Counted from the stretch's first letter, positions 53,860 through 62,701 are shown. The stretch is DNA of 64,000 bases from Halioxenophilus sp033283405 (GCF_033283405.1 NZ_JAWMQR010000009.1:181428-245427); one strand, 5' to 3'. The notes: generated by a model not told the origin, from the letters alone. Made by a program: numbers and translations.

Positions 53860-54615
53860 TTAAATCATCTGGCCGCCGGAAACCTCAATGCGTTGAGCGT
53901 TTATCCAGCCGGCACCGTCATCCAGCAACGCCGCCACCGCGCCGCCGATATCGTCGGGCAGGCCAACCCGGCCAAGTGCCGTGGCTTCGGCTATGGCTTG
54001 GTTCACCGCCTGGGTATCGCGCACATAGCCGCCACCAAAGTCGGTTTCGATGGCGCCTGGGGCGAGGGTGTTAACGGTAATTTTACGCTCGCCAAGCTCT
54101 TTGGCCATGTACAGCGAGAGGGTCTCCACTGCGGCTTTCATAGTCGCGTAGGCGGCAAAGCCCGGGTAGGCAAAACGGGTTAAACCGGAGGAGACATTCA
54201 CAATGCGTCCGCCATCGCAGATCAGCGGCAGTAGCGCCTGGCTGAGCAGGCAGGGGGCCTTCAGGTGCTGATCAAACATGGTTTGCAGCTGCCCTTCGCT
54301 GATCTCCCCAAAGCAGCTGGTGACGCCACTGCCGGCATTGTTGATCAGGTAGTCGAACTGGTCTCTTTGCCAGTGTTGCGCTAAACAGGCGCGCACCTGG
54401 CCGGCAAAGTCCGTGAAGCGGTCGCTGTGGTTGGTGTCCAGTGGCAGGGCCACGGCTTTGCGGCCCTTGGCTTGCAGGCTTGCCACCAACTCCTCGGCGG
54501 CCGCTTGCTGGCTTTGATAGGTAACTATAATGTCGCGGCCCTTAGCGGCCAAATGCAACGCCATGCTTCTACCCAATCCGCGACTGGCGCCGGTGATCAA
54601 TGCAATCTTCGTCAT
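53860..54615 (-). CDS. Short-chain dehydrogenase/reductase
   Basis: 251 aa classical SDR. Cofactor motif TGASRGLG (8-15), NNAGSG (92-97), catalytic Ser142/Ser143, Tyr156 and Lys160 (YATMK), and C-terminal INAQRIEVSGGQMI. It is predicted to be an NAD(P)H-dependent oxidoreductase related to 3-oxoacyl-ACP reductases. It is divergent from an AraC-type regulator, a common arrangement in which the regulator controls the SDR. Confidence 0.94.
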   Translation of the reverse strand: MTKIALITGASRGLGRSMALHLAAKGRDIIVTYQSQQAAAEELVASLQAKGRKAVALPLDTNHSDRFTDFAGQVRACLAQHWQRDQFDYLINNAGSGVTSCFGEISEGQLQTMFDQHLKAPCLLSQALLPLICDGGRIVNVSSGLTRFAYPGFAAYATMKAAVETLSLYMAKELGERKITVNTLAPGAIETDFGGGYVRDTQAVNQAIAEATALGRVGLPDDIGGAVAALLDDGAGWINAQRIEVSGGQMI

Positions 54616-54853
54616 GTGTACGCTCCTTAAAAGGGTTGCAACCCGGTAACGGGTTAGTGAGGTGTGAGCGCGCCGCCGGTTGCCTGCGGGAAGTAACCCG
54701 GGCGCTGACTACCTGTCGAGCAGAGTAGCGCCGGTGGTGCCAACGGTGGTTACCCAAACATCCAAGATCATTGCCTATTTCTACAAAGGCGTAGGTCCAG
54801 GGGTTGGCGGGGTGGTAGAGTGGTGCGCTCAAAAATCACTTTTTTAAACGGCT

Positions 54854-55750
54854 ATGAATAGTAAAGATCTAACACTGCTGGCGGATTTGATTGATCAATA
54901 CTCTAGTGGAGATGGCCTGCATGCCACGGCCATTGATGGCGTGCGCTGTATCCGCTTTAGCGAAATGCACGCCTGCCTGCCCTCGCTCTACACCCCCTGC
55001 CTGTGTCTGATTGTGCGTGGGTGTAAGCGGGTGCTGCTGGGCAGCGAGGCCTTTAACTATTCACCGGGCAATTTTTTGGTGGTGTCGGTGGACTTGCCGG
55101 TGATAGGTGAGATTACCCAAGCCAGTGCCGCCAGCCCCTACCTGGGGCTGCAAATCGAACTCAACCAAAAGCTGTTGACGGAGATTCTGCTGGAGGCCCC
55201 CCTGGCTAACATTGATCGAGGGCTGAAGACGCGGGCCTGTTTTGTTGGCCACATGGATGCGCCATTGGCGGAAACGGCGTTGCGCCTGGCCAGGCTCTGG
55301 CAAACACCCGCAGATATCCCCCTGTTGGCGCCGCTCTACAAGCGCGAACTCTTTTATCGGTTATTGCAGAGCCCGCACGGTGATGCCATCGCTCAGTTTG
55401 TACAAACCGGTAGCCATGCCCAACGCATTGCACAGGCCATTCAAATCCTGCGCAGCCGCTTTAAGGAGCCCATCACCGTGGCGGCATTGGCCGAGCAGAT
55501 TGGTATGAGTGTCTCTTCGTTTCACAGCCACTTTAAATCGGTGACCGCGTTAAGCCCCTTGCAGTACCAAAAACGGCTGCGCTTGCTGGCGGCGAGGGAG
55601 TACATGTTGCTGGAGCGGCAGGATGCGGCCAGTGCCGCCTTTTGGGTGGGTTATGAGAGTCCTTCGCAGTTCAGCCGGGAGTACCGCCGGCTGTTTGGCA
55701 ACCCACCCGGGCGGGATATCGAACAGCTATTGGCGGCCGAGCCAGGCTGA
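54854..55750 (+). CDS. AraC-family transcriptional regulator
   Basis: 298 aa. The N-terminal AraC_N domain (PCLCLIVRGCKRVLLGSEAF, FNYSPGNFLVVSVDLPVIGE) is followed by two HTH motifs in the last 100 residues (ITVAALAEQIGMSVSSFHSH, YQKRLRLLAAREYML, SQFSREYRRLFGNPPGRDI). This subgroup (AraC_N/YqhC-like) usually activates adjacent aldehyde- or alcohol-reductase genes. Here it is divergent from the SDR gene with 238 bases between. Confidence 0.93.
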   Translation: MNSKDLTLLADLIDQYSSGDGLHATAIDGVRCIRFSEMHACLPSLYTPCLCLIVRGCKRVLLGSEAFNYSPGNFLVVSVDLPVIGEITQASAASPYLGLQIELNQKLLTEILLEAPLANIDRGLKTRACFVGHMDAPLAETALRLARLWQTPADIPLLAPLYKRELFYRLLQSPHGDAIAQFVQTGSHAQRIAQAIQILRSRFKEPITVAALAEQIGMSVSSFHSHFKSVTALSPLQYQKRLRLLAAREYMLLERQDAASAAFWVGYESPSQFSREYRRLFGNPPGRDIEQLLAAEPG

Positions 55751-55871
55751 ATTGCCCCCCGGTTTTGGCCGTAGCTGGCGATTGTTATTGCGGCTGCTGG
55801 TGTGGCAGACAGAGCGCAAACATACGGGGTTGAAGTGATAGCCCTGCGCGCATGGCAGGGCTAACTCCTGG

Positions 55872-58229
55872 CTAACCGCGCAGCTGGTCCGCCACCGGCA
55901 GGGTGCGAACGCGTTTGCCCGTTGCCGCAAAAATGGCATTGCAGATGGCCGGTGCCACCGGCGGCAGGCCCGGTTCGCCGGCACCGCCTAAGGGCAGATC
56001 GAGGCGGTTGTTAACCGCGTGGGTGCGAATCACCTTCGGCGCCTGGCCGATTCTGGGTATCAGGTAGTCGTGAAAATTACTCTGCTCAATACGGCCCTGG
56101 TCGGCGGTGATGGCGGTCATCAGGGCGATACCGGTACCCATGACGCAGGCCCCCTCCAGCTGCGCGCTGACCCGGTCCGGGTTGATCTGCGGGCCGCAGT
56201 CGAAGGCGATATCGGCCTGGTGAATGATCACCTCGCCACTGCTGCTCACCTCCACCTCCACCACCACCGCGCAGTAGGAGACAAAGCTGTGGTGCACCGC
56301 CAGCCCCAGGCCGCGCCCGGCCGCCAGTGTTCGGCCCCAGCCAGCCTCCTGGGTGGCGCGTTCAATCACTGCGCGGTAACGGGCGGTATCGATGGGGTAG
56401 CGGCTTGGATCTTCGCCGTAATTTAATGTCTCGTTCTGGCTGCGTGGGTCGATCTGCCGGTCCGGACCCAACAGTTCCAGTATGAAGGCTTTGTGATCGC
56501 GCCCGGCCTGGGCGGCCAGCTCGGCGACAAAACTCTGAATGGCGAAGGCGTGGGGAATGTTGTGCACCGAGCGGAACCAGCCAATGCGGACATGGGCCTC
56601 GGCCTGGCCGGTCTCCTGCAAAATGGCGGGAATTTGAAAGGGCATATTGCGGATACCCTGGGACAGCTCGCCATCGGCCTGATACATCGGATCTTTGACA
56701 AAGGTGGAGGTGATGGTGGGCGCCAGGGAGCGGTGCAGCCAGCCGCTCACTTTTCCCTGCGAGTCAAAGGTGCCCTCCATATGTTCCAGCGCCACGGTGT
56801 GGAAGAAGCTGTGTTGCAGGTCGTCTTCCCGCGTCCACTGTACTCGCACCGGGCGGCCGCCCATGGCTTTGCAGAGGTCGGCCGCCTCGAACAGGTAGTC
56901 GGGCTTCGACTTGCGGCCGAAGCCGCCGCCGATCAGGGTGCAGTGAATCGTCACGTTTTCCGGCTTCAAACCCAGCCGTTGGGCCACGCCATCGCGGGCG
57001 GCCTGGGGCGCCTGTACCGAGGTCCAGGCTTCGGCGCGCTCGCCATCGATTTTAATCAGCGCCGCCATGGGCTCCATGGGCGCTTGCGCCATGTGTGGGG
57101 CGTAGTAGTCGGCCGTGAGGTGCTCTGCCGCCTGTTTGGCGGCGCGGTTAAAGTCGCCCTGCTTGCGGGCTACCTTGCCGGGTTGGGTGGCTCGGTTGGC
57201 CAGAGTGCTGTGAAACTGCTTGGAGCTGTAGTTGGCGTTGTCGCCGGCGGGCTTGTTATCCCACTCCACCACCAACGCCTGGCGGCCCTTAATCGCGGCC
57301 CAGGTGTTGGTGGCCAGCACCGCCACGCCCCCCAAAGGCTCGAAATGGGTGGGCGGCATCGCTGTGGGCAGGGCCAGCACTTTTACCACCCCCGGTACTT
57401 TCAGTGCAGCACTGGCGTCGAAGGATTTTACCGCGGCACCCAGGCTGGGTGGGCGGGCGATAACAGCGTAGAGCATATCGTCCAGGTAGACGTCGGCAGC
57501 GTAGATGGCCCGGCCGGTGACAATATCCCAGCCATCCACGGCCAGGGGCCGACGCCGCTCATCGCGGGTGGAGTGCTCGGGGTAGTGTTCCGGCGTGCGC
57601 ATGATGTAACGCCACTGGTCGGCACTTTTGAGGGTGAGGCTCTCCCGGGCTGGTACCGGCAGGGCGGTTGCGGCGGCAGCGAGTTCACCAAAGCTTAACG
57701 CCTGCTGGTTGCCTGGGTGTACAACCCGATGGAGCTCTGTTCGGCATTCGGTAACCGGCACCTGCCACTGGTTGGCGGCGGCCTGCTCCAACATCATGCG
57801 CATGGCGGCCGCGGCCCGGCGGAAGGGGTCAAACCAGTGGCGCATGGAGCGGGAGCCATCGGTGTTCTGGTTACCGTACTTCTCTTCGTTGCCAATAGCC
57901 TGTTCAACGCGTACCTGTCGCCAGTCTGCTCCCAGCTCGTCGGCAATTACCATCGCCAGGCTGGTGCGAATACCCTGGCCCATTTCACCTCGGTGGCAGG
58001 TGATGATCACCTGGCCATCGGCGGTGAGAGCGATAAACACATTAGGGTCATCCACCCAGCCGTGCGGCATGGCATCGGCGCCATATTTTTTGCCAGGGGA
58101 GGCGGCCTCGGCCCAGGGCCAATAGGCGGCCAATACCAGGGTTGTGGCGGCGGCAGAACCGCGCAGAAAGGCGCGGCGGCTGACGTTGGCTAACAGCAGG
58201 TGATCGGTGGTAGTGGTTGCGGGCCTCAT
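55872..58229 (-). CDS. Molybdopterin-binding subunit of an isoquinoline-1-oxidoreductase-like enzyme
   Basis: 785 aa. A twin-arginine-type start (SRRAFLRG at 17-24 plus a hydrophobic stretch) indicates Tat export or membrane targeting. Molybdenum-cofactor segments: GEMGQGIRTSLAMVIADELG, APMEPMAALI, IGGGFGRKSKPDYLFEAADL and the late GEPGLPPVAPAICNAIFAAT. It belongs to the IorB branch of the xanthine dehydrogenase family, which hydroxylates N-heterocycles or oxidises aldehydes. It is translationally coupled to the 2Fe-2S subunit by a four-base ATGA overlap. No cytochrome c subunit follows. Confidence 0.93.
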   Translation of the reverse strand: MRPATTTTDHLLLANVSRRAFLRGSAAATTLVLAAYWPWAEAASPGKKYGADAMPHGWVDDPNVFIALTADGQVIITCHRGEMGQGIRTSLAMVIADELGADWRQVRVEQAIGNEEKYGNQNTDGSRSMRHWFDPFRRAAAAMRMMLEQAAANQWQVPVTECRTELHRVVHPGNQQALSFGELAAAATALPVPARESLTLKSADQWRYIMRTPEHYPEHSTRDERRRPLAVDGWDIVTGRAIYAADVYLDDMLYAVIARPPSLGAAVKSFDASAALKVPGVVKVLALPTAMPPTHFEPLGGVAVLATNTWAAIKGRQALVVEWDNKPAGDNANYSSKQFHSTLANRATQPGKVARKQGDFNRAAKQAAEHLTADYYAPHMAQAPMEPMAALIKIDGERAEAWTSVQAPQAARDGVAQRLGLKPENVTIHCTLIGGGFGRKSKPDYLFEAADLCKAMGGRPVRVQWTREDDLQHSFFHTVALEHMEGTFDSQGKVSGWLHRSLAPTITSTFVKDPMYQADGELSQGIRNMPFQIPAILQETGQAEAHVRIGWFRSVHNIPHAFAIQSFVAELAAQAGRDHKAFILELLGPDRQIDPRSQNETLNYGEDPSRYPIDTARYRAVIERATQEAGWGRTLAAGRGLGLAVHHSFVSYCAVVVEVEVSSSGEVIIHQADIAFDCGPQINPDRVSAQLEGACVMGTGIALMTAITADQGRIEQSNFHDYLIPRIGQAPKVIRTHAVNNRLDLPLGGAGEPGLPPVAPAICNAIFAATGKRVRTLPVADQLRG

Positions 58230-58735
58230 ACGCTCACCTCATAAAAAAGCGGAGTCTCGGCAGCGCTGGTGCTTGCCAGGGAAGCACTGTCGGCGGCGCG
58301 GTGAATCGCCTTTCGGATGCGCGGGTAGGTGCCACAGCGGCAGAGGTTGCCGCTCATAAAACTGTCGATCTCGTCATCGCTGGGGTTGGGAGTGTTCTTT
58401 AATAGCGCCACGGCGCTCATGATCTGCCCGCTCTGGCAGAAGCCACACTGGGCGACGGCTTCATCCATCCAGGCCTGCTGCACACGCCGGCCCAGGCTAT
58501 CGTCGGCCATGGCCTCGATGGTATCGATTGTTTTACCCGCAGCCAGGGCGATAGGCGTGAGACAGGCGCGAATGGGTTCGCCGTCGAGGTGAACAACACA
58601 GGCACCGCACAGGGCCATGCCGCAACTGAAGCGCGTGCCCGTTAAATGCAGCACATCCCTAAGCACCCACAAGATGGGCATATCGCCGGGTACCTCCAGG
58701 CTGTGCGCCTGGCCGTTGATCGTCAGCTCGATCAT
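58226..58735 (-). CDS. 2Fe-2S subunit of an isoquinoline-1-oxidoreductase-like enzyme
   Basis: 169 aa from ATG 58735 (AAGGAG upstream). A plant-type 2Fe-2S cluster lies at Cys38, Cys43, Cys46 and Cys58 (FSCGMALCGAC...C). A second cluster follows in the helical domain (CGFCQSGQIM, then NLCRCGTYPRI). It passes electrons from the molybdenum subunit encoded next. It ends with a short Ser/Ala/Thr tail. The operon iorAB-like order (small subunit first) is as usual. Confidence 0.94.
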   Translation of the reverse strand: MIELTINGQAHSLEVPGDMPILWVLRDVLHLTGTRFSCGMALCGACVVHLDGEPIRACLTPIALAAGKTIDTIEAMADDSLGRRVQQAWMDEAVAQCGFCQSGQIMSAVALLKNTPNPSDDEIDSFMSGNLCRCGTYPRIRKAIHRAADSASLASTSAAETPLFYEVSV

Positions 58736-59296
58736 TGCATTCTCCTTACGTTTACGAGCGAAAAACCGCGCCCCCAAAATTTAACTGTTATAGCAGTGCC
58801 GGGCAGTAGGCAGTAGACAGTTTCTCTGGATTTGTTGCCTAAAGCTATTGGCCAAAACCTCTCTTTCGTCGCATTGTGCTGGTCTGTGAGCTTGTGGTAG
58901 CGGTTACACAACCAGCCAGCGTGTTGGCCGTGGGGTTAAGACGGATAAACAGCAGTGGTACCTAGCTTGGCTTGGCGGCGACAGGTGATTTGTTTTCAAT
59001 CAAAGCGCCGCTTTATTTTCTGTCTTCATCGAGTAGGTACCGCAGCTTATTCCGGCAGGTTGATCTAAGTCAGTAACGGCTGCGGCCAAATAATTGAGAC
59101 TCTCTTCACTAAAGTTGTATGGGCTAATTTTGGTTGTAGATCTTTATCGGTGGATAACCAAGCCTTCTTTTAGATAAATCATTAATAATTAGTCCATACA
59201 AAATATAAAAATAGTGTGCAGTATCAAACCGCAAATAAGCCACTCCTACGCCGACAACAACGACCAACACCGGGCATATAAAAGTGAGAGATGATC
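58736..59296. other. Gene-free divergent region, about 560 bp
   Basis: It separates the molybdenum-enzyme operon (minus) from the Rieske oxygenase gene (plus). The half next to the Rieske gene (59100-59230) is AT-rich and probably promoter-bearing. No ORF, repeat or terminator is apparent. Confidence 0.55.
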
Positions 59297-60682
59297 ATGG
59301 GCAATCTGAACGAGACCACGCATATTAATTCCCAAACCCTGGCCGAAGGTGAACCGTTGCATCCGGTTATCTGCCCTGTAGAGGCCTATATTTCCGAAGA
59401 TTACGTAAAGCTGGAACGTGACCGACTGTGGCGCAAGGTGTGGTTGCGAGCCGGGCGGGTGGAAGAGATTCCCGAGGTGGGCAACTACATCACTTACGAT
59501 ATTCTGGATGATTCGATTCTGATCGTGCGCAGTGGCCCAGAGACCATCAACGCTTTTTATAATGTTTGCACCCACCGTGGCCGGCGCCTGGTGGATACCC
59601 CGCCCGGGCAGATGAATGCTCAGGGTAAAACCATGGATTTTACCTGCGGTTTTCACGGCTGGAATTTTAATCTTACCGGCCAGTGCACCTATGTGCTGGC
59701 CAAAGAGGAGTGGGCTGGCACCCTTACCGATGAGCGTACCCGACTGGGCGAGGTAAAAGTCGACACCTGGGGTGGTTGGATTTGGATTAACCTGGATCCA
59801 AATTGCGAGCCGTTACGAGATTATCTGGAGCCGGCCGCCTCTATGCTCGACCCCTTCCAACTGGAAAATATGCGCTATAAGTGGCGCAAGTGGGTGGTGT
59901 TCGATTGCAACTGGAAGGTGGCGCTGGAGGCGTTCGACGAGACCTACCACATTATGGCCACCCATCCGGAATTTATGGCGTTTGGTGCGCACCGGGGTTG
60001 GGCCAAGGCGCAGGGCAAGCACTCCAATATTGGTTACGATGCTGCCAAAGGCGAAGAGGAGAACCAGGGCAAATTGCGCTTGGCGGCCGGTAAAGATGCG
60101 CGCGTGGCAACCGCCAAAATGCAGCAGTTTATTAAAGAGACGGTAAACGCGGTGACCACCGATACTTTAATTAAAGCGGCTAACCGCTTGGTGGAGGATT
60201 TGCCGGCCGACACCCCGCCGGACCAGGTATTAAAATATTGGCACGAGAGCGCCAAAAAAATCGATGCCGAACGCGGCGTGTTTTGGCCAGAGGTAGACTC
60301 CGCCCACGTAGCCAAAAGCGGTACCGCCTGGCAGATATTTCCCAATGCCCAAATTGGCCACTCGGTAAATAATGCCCTCTGTTACACCGCACGCCCCTTC
60401 GGTTACGACCCCAATAAATGTTACTTCGAGGTCTCTGCTTTAGAGCTCTTCCCCGAAGGCGAGGAGCCCAAAGCTCAGTGGCAGCGCGGTGAACCCACCG
60501 CTGAAGATTTTGGCCCGGTAATTTACCAGGACTTCTCCAACATGGCGGCAGTACAAGCCGGCATGCGCAACGGCGGTTATCGTGGCAATATCCCCAACCC
60601 GAAAGCGGAGGGGGCGGTGATCAGCCTGCACAGAAATTTGGCGAAATATATGGGTACCGGAGCGCCGGAGCCCATTAAATAG
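59297..60682 (+). CDS. Rieske aromatic-ring-hydroxylating-type oxygenase, alpha subunit
   Basis: 461 aa. N-terminal Rieske 2Fe-2S site: Cys91-x-His93 (CTHRGRR) and Cys117-x2-His120 (CGFHGW). Mononuclear-iron site: His218 and His223 in EAFDETYHIMATHPEF, with NWKVALEAFDETYH as the usual lead-in. It hydroxylates or demethylates an organic substrate with O2, needing electrons from a separate reductase that is not encoded nearby. The substrate is unknown. ATG 59297 is preferred to 59291, since GAGAG lies only one base before the latter. A terminator follows at 60713. Confidence 0.92.
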   Translation: MGNLNETTHINSQTLAEGEPLHPVICPVEAYISEDYVKLERDRLWRKVWLRAGRVEEIPEVGNYITYDILDDSILIVRSGPETINAFYNVCTHRGRRLVDTPPGQMNAQGKTMDFTCGFHGWNFNLTGQCTYVLAKEEWAGTLTDERTRLGEVKVDTWGGWIWINLDPNCEPLRDYLEPAASMLDPFQLENMRYKWRKWVVFDCNWKVALEAFDETYHIMATHPEFMAFGAHRGWAKAQGKHSNIGYDAAKGEEENQGKLRLAAGKDARVATAKMQQFIKETVNAVTTDTLIKAANRLVEDLPADTPPDQVLKYWHESAKKIDAERGVFWPEVDSAHVAKSGTAWQIFPNAQIGHSVNNALCYTARPFGYDPNKCYFEVSALELFPEGEEPKAQWQRGEPTAEDFGPVIYQDFSNMAAVQAGMRNGGYRGNIPNPKAEGAVISLHRNLAKYMGTGAPEPIK

Positions 60683-60712
60683 CTTGCTTAGTTATGTTAG
60701 TTCGTTTGATGG

Positions 60713-60740
60713 AAAGCCAGGGCTGTTGCTCTGGCTTTTT
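60713..60740 (+). terminator. Rho-independent terminator after the Rieske oxygenase gene
   Basis: AAAGCCAG (60713-60720) pairs with CTGGCTTT (60731-60738), followed by more T (TTTTT in total at 60736-60740). Confidence 0.85.
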
Positions 60741-61247
60741 GCCTTTCGGGAAGCAGAATTTAATTAGTGCCCAGTCTGAAGCGAGCGAGTAGCGTAGGAC
60801 TCTATGCACTGCGAATGAGGCTTGCGAACGAAAACTGCAAACGAAGACTGTAAGCGAAAGTTATTTTGGCTCTTTCGAAAACTGTCCCCCACGCAGAAAC
60901 CTTACGCTGCAATTGCAGGCAGTCACCTCCTTAACCTCCCCATCACTCGCAAGCCAGAGCATTAGAGAGACATGTACAGCTGTTTTTCCTGTAAGAATTA
61001 ACAGGGTGCTAGCCAGTTAGACGTGGAGAAGAGCGGAAGCCATCGGCCAAATTAAGTCGGGGGCCTGGTGTTGTCGACCATAGATAAATTGCATGACTGA
61101 GTGTACGTACAGTATAGGCGGCACCCAACTCCTCTTGTAAACTTCGATAACGCGAAGCTATGGCGGTAATTTCGAGCCTGGCTAGGAAATATGGTTTATC
61201 CCTAGACAAATCAATTGATTAGGCATGCATGTGGTTTTTGTGATAGG
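60741..61247. other. Gene-free stretch before the cassette array
   Basis: About 500 bases with no convincing gene. Degenerate GCGAACGAAAACTGCAAACG-like short repeats occur near 60817-60862 (GCGAANGA, AACGAA, GCGAAAG). A GTTAGAC at 61016-61022 fits the integron core consensus GTTRRRY but has no visible attC partner. A minus-strand ORF at 61009-61209 is not supported. Confidence 0.5.
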
Positions 61248-61376
61248 CGAAACGATTTCGCTTTTTCCAGAATAGAAAAAACGTAAAGCCCTAGAGGCCG
61301 CGAATGGCGAGGGCTCCAGGGCTTTGCAAAACTTTACGAAAAAATCATGCGAAATGGAAAAAGCGAAATCGTTTCG
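61248..61376. repeat. 129-bp element bounded by perfect 22-bp inverted repeats
   Basis: The left arm 61248-61269 and right arm 61355-61376 are perfect reverse complements (22 of 22). Inside, CGTAAAG/CTTTACG and AAAGCCCT/AGGGCTTT form further pairs, so the whole element can fold as one long hairpin. The left arm itself contains GCGAAACGATTTCGC, a smaller palindrome. It ends 11 bases before the first cassette boundary. It could be a MITE-like insertion or a structured site at the array edge. Confidence 0.75.
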
Positions 61377-61406
61377 TTGATTCAAATGTTATGTTCGCGA
61401 GGGATA

Positions 61407-61718
61407 GTGAAAGTCTCAATATTAATGATGCAAATGATCTGCTTGGGATACAGTCTTCAGGGTGCAAGTGCTGAAACTGTAATAGATATTGTGTCATTGC
61501 GAGCAATTGAAGAAGTGGAATCAATTACGGGTGTAACAGGGATTCACGAAGTATTAAACGTTGATCTTAAGGAAGGAGACAATCCAATGTGGCATGTTGT
61601 ATTGGAATGTAATGATAGGGCTACGTATATTCAACGAATGAATTTCTGTCCATACATTGTCGAGGTGTCTACTGAGTCAACTCATAGGGTATTGAAGGCT
61701 TATCAAAATATATTTTAG
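61407..61718 (+). CDS. Cassette 1 gene: hypothetical secreted protein, about 103 aa
   Basis: GTG 61407 follows GAGGG and gives a short signal-like start (VSILMMQMICLGYSLQGASA) with likely cleavage after Ala, then a ~80-aa domain (DIVSLRAIEEVESITGVTGI; WHVVLECNDRATYIQRMNFC). I recognise no family. The longer frame to 61347 runs into the inverted-repeat element and is unlikely. It lies 19 bases after the GTTATGT boundary and nine bases before attC 1, which is the normal cassette layout. Confidence 0.6.
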   Translation: MKVSILMMQMICLGYSLQGASAETVIDIVSLRAIEEVESITGVTGIHEVLNVDLKEGDNPMWHVVLECNDRATYIQRMNFCPYIVEVSTESTHRVLKAYQNIF

Positions 61719-61726
61719 AAGTACAA

Positions 61727-61838
61727 ACATAACCATGCCAGCCATGCACGCACAACCGCTTTGCGGTAGTGCTGGACAAACTTTACAGCACGCTTCGCAT
61801 GCTAAACGTAAAGTTTGCCCATGCTGGCGGCGTTATGG
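61727..61838 (+). other. attC site 1
   Basis: 112 bp from ACATAAC to GTTATGG. Arms TAACCATGCCAGC and GCTGGCGGCGTTA are complementary with a bulge. Inner arms AAACTTTAC (near 61779) and GTAAAGTTT (near 61808) pair perfectly. It closes cassette 1. Confidence 0.75.
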
Positions 61839-62170
61839 GTGAGGGAAGCCACTGCGCAACTTCCTGGAACAAGAGTAAATTCCGGTTTCTTGTTTTAACT
61901 TTGTGCAGGTGTTAAGTATCTGGCGGAAAGTTGGTGGCATAAAAATTACACCGTGCGGTTCACGGTATCCGTCGGAAGTTTGGTAGCGTAAATAGTAGCT
62001 TGGTGCGGTTCACACAGTGCCAGCGGCCGGTTGGTCGGTCTGGCCTAAAAGTGCCAGTGTTAAAGTATCTGTTCTGCAAGTTAGGTGTGGTCTCCATGCA
62101 TTGAGCTAGAGCAAAATATAAAATTAACTATGGCGGTAAATTTAAACAAAGTGGGTGCAAATCGTTGTTC
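61839..62170. other. Body of ORF-less cassette 2, with degenerate ~50-bp repeats
   Basis: No ORF with coding character on either strand. Three degenerate ~50-bp units lie at about 61922-61970, 61971-62021 and 62022-62073. The first two share GGAA(A)GTTTGGTAGCRTAA and GTGCGGTTCAC. GTTAA(A)GTATCTG occurs at about 61911 and 62059. It may carry a promoter, an RNA or nothing functional. Confidence 0.55.
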
Positions 62171-62254
62171 CCATAACAAGGCGCAGCACCCTCGGCCTTC
62201 GGCCTGGACCTCCGCAAGCATAGCTTGCTCCGGCCGGTGTGCGCGGCGTTAAAT
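62171..62254 (+). other. attC site 2
   Basis: 84 bp from CCATAAC to GTTAAAT. Arms TAACAAGGCGCAGCACC and GGTGTGCGCGGCGTTA pair with a bulge. Inner palindromes GGCCTTCGGCC and GCAAGCATAGCTTGC form the variable stem-loop. It closes cassette 2; the next gene starts seven bases after it. Confidence 0.85.
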
Positions 62255-62695
62255 GTACATATGAGTCGAACCAAAGTTGTATTCAACCTAATTCAAAAAT
62301 GGAACCTTTTAGGGCTTTTTGCGCTTTCATTGATTGTGACATGGCTGCTCACTTATCAGCGCATGCTCGAATACATTACTGAACAAGGCGGTAGGGTAGA
62401 AGCGATTGGACGTGCAAAAATATTATGGTCTGTATTAGATTTTCCTGTTTTGATATTTAGCGCTCTAATTCTTGTGGTGGCTGGTATTGTTCCTATTGCT
62501 AGTATTTATATACGTCCTACTCCAAAAACGAGTGTCGTTGGACAAATAGTTTGGGCTCTATCAATTGTAGTTTTATTGTATGTTTCAAAGTTATCCAGCT
62601 AAAACATTTAACAATCGCAGGCATGTTCGCCAAATACCTTCGGTATTTGGCTGGACCTCCATACGCTTTGCTTCAGTCGGCCCATGCTGCGGGCG
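62249..62695 (+). repeat. Duplicated cassette, copy 1
   Basis: The 446-bp sequence from the core TTAAAT to just before the next core is repeated at 63041-63486, covering the gene and its whole attC. One substitution was seen by eye (62347 G against 63139 A). Sequences directly outside the cassette boundaries differ. Confidence 0.88.
62261..62602 (+). CDS. Cassette 3 gene: hypothetical two/three-TM membrane protein, 113 aa (copy 1)
   Basis: ATG 62261, seven bases after the cassette core site. TM segments at about 16-31 (LLGLFALSLIVTWLLTY), 55-80 (WSVLDFPVLIFSALILVVAG) and 92-110 (VVGQIVWALSIVVLLYVS), with a charged loop EQGGRVEAIGRAK. I recognise no family. It is identical in protein sequence to the gene at 63053; the only difference I see in DNA is a silent CTG/CTA Leu codon. 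attC 3 starts three bases after the stop. Confidence 0.75.
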   Translation: MSRTKVVFNLIQKWNLLGLFALSLIVTWLLTYQRMLEYITEQGGRVEAIGRAKILWSVLDFPVLIFSALILVVAGIVPIASIYIRPTPKTSVVGQIVWALSIVVLLYVSKLSS

Positions 62696-62701
62696 TTAGA
62701 A
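62606..62701 (+). other. attC site 3
   Basis: 96 bp from ATTTAAC to GTTAGAA. Outer arms TAACAATCGCAGGCATG and CATGCTGCGGGCGTTA are complementary with an extra base. The central CCAAATACC/GGTATTTGG is a perfect stem over TTC. It is identical to attC 5. Confidence 0.92.

Noticed and set aside
56493..57698. 401-codon ORF antisense to the molybdenum-enzyme large subunit
   Set aside because: Shadow frame; no family similarity, and it lies wholly inside a well-conserved gene.
61016..61022. GTTAGAC, matching the integron core consensus, 372 bases before the first accepted boundary
   Set aside because: No R-box or complementary arm of an attC can be found upstream of it, so it is probably a chance match.
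61009..61209. Minus-strand 66-codon ORF containing AYTVRTLSHAIYLW, which faintly resembles the Y-S-L-R-T...Y-W helix near the N-terminus of integron integrases, in the right place and orientation for a decayed intI
   Set aside because: The similarity is a handful of residues, the flanking sequence does not continue as integrase in any frame, and no catalytic Arg-His-Arg-Tyr residues are found; too weak to annotate.
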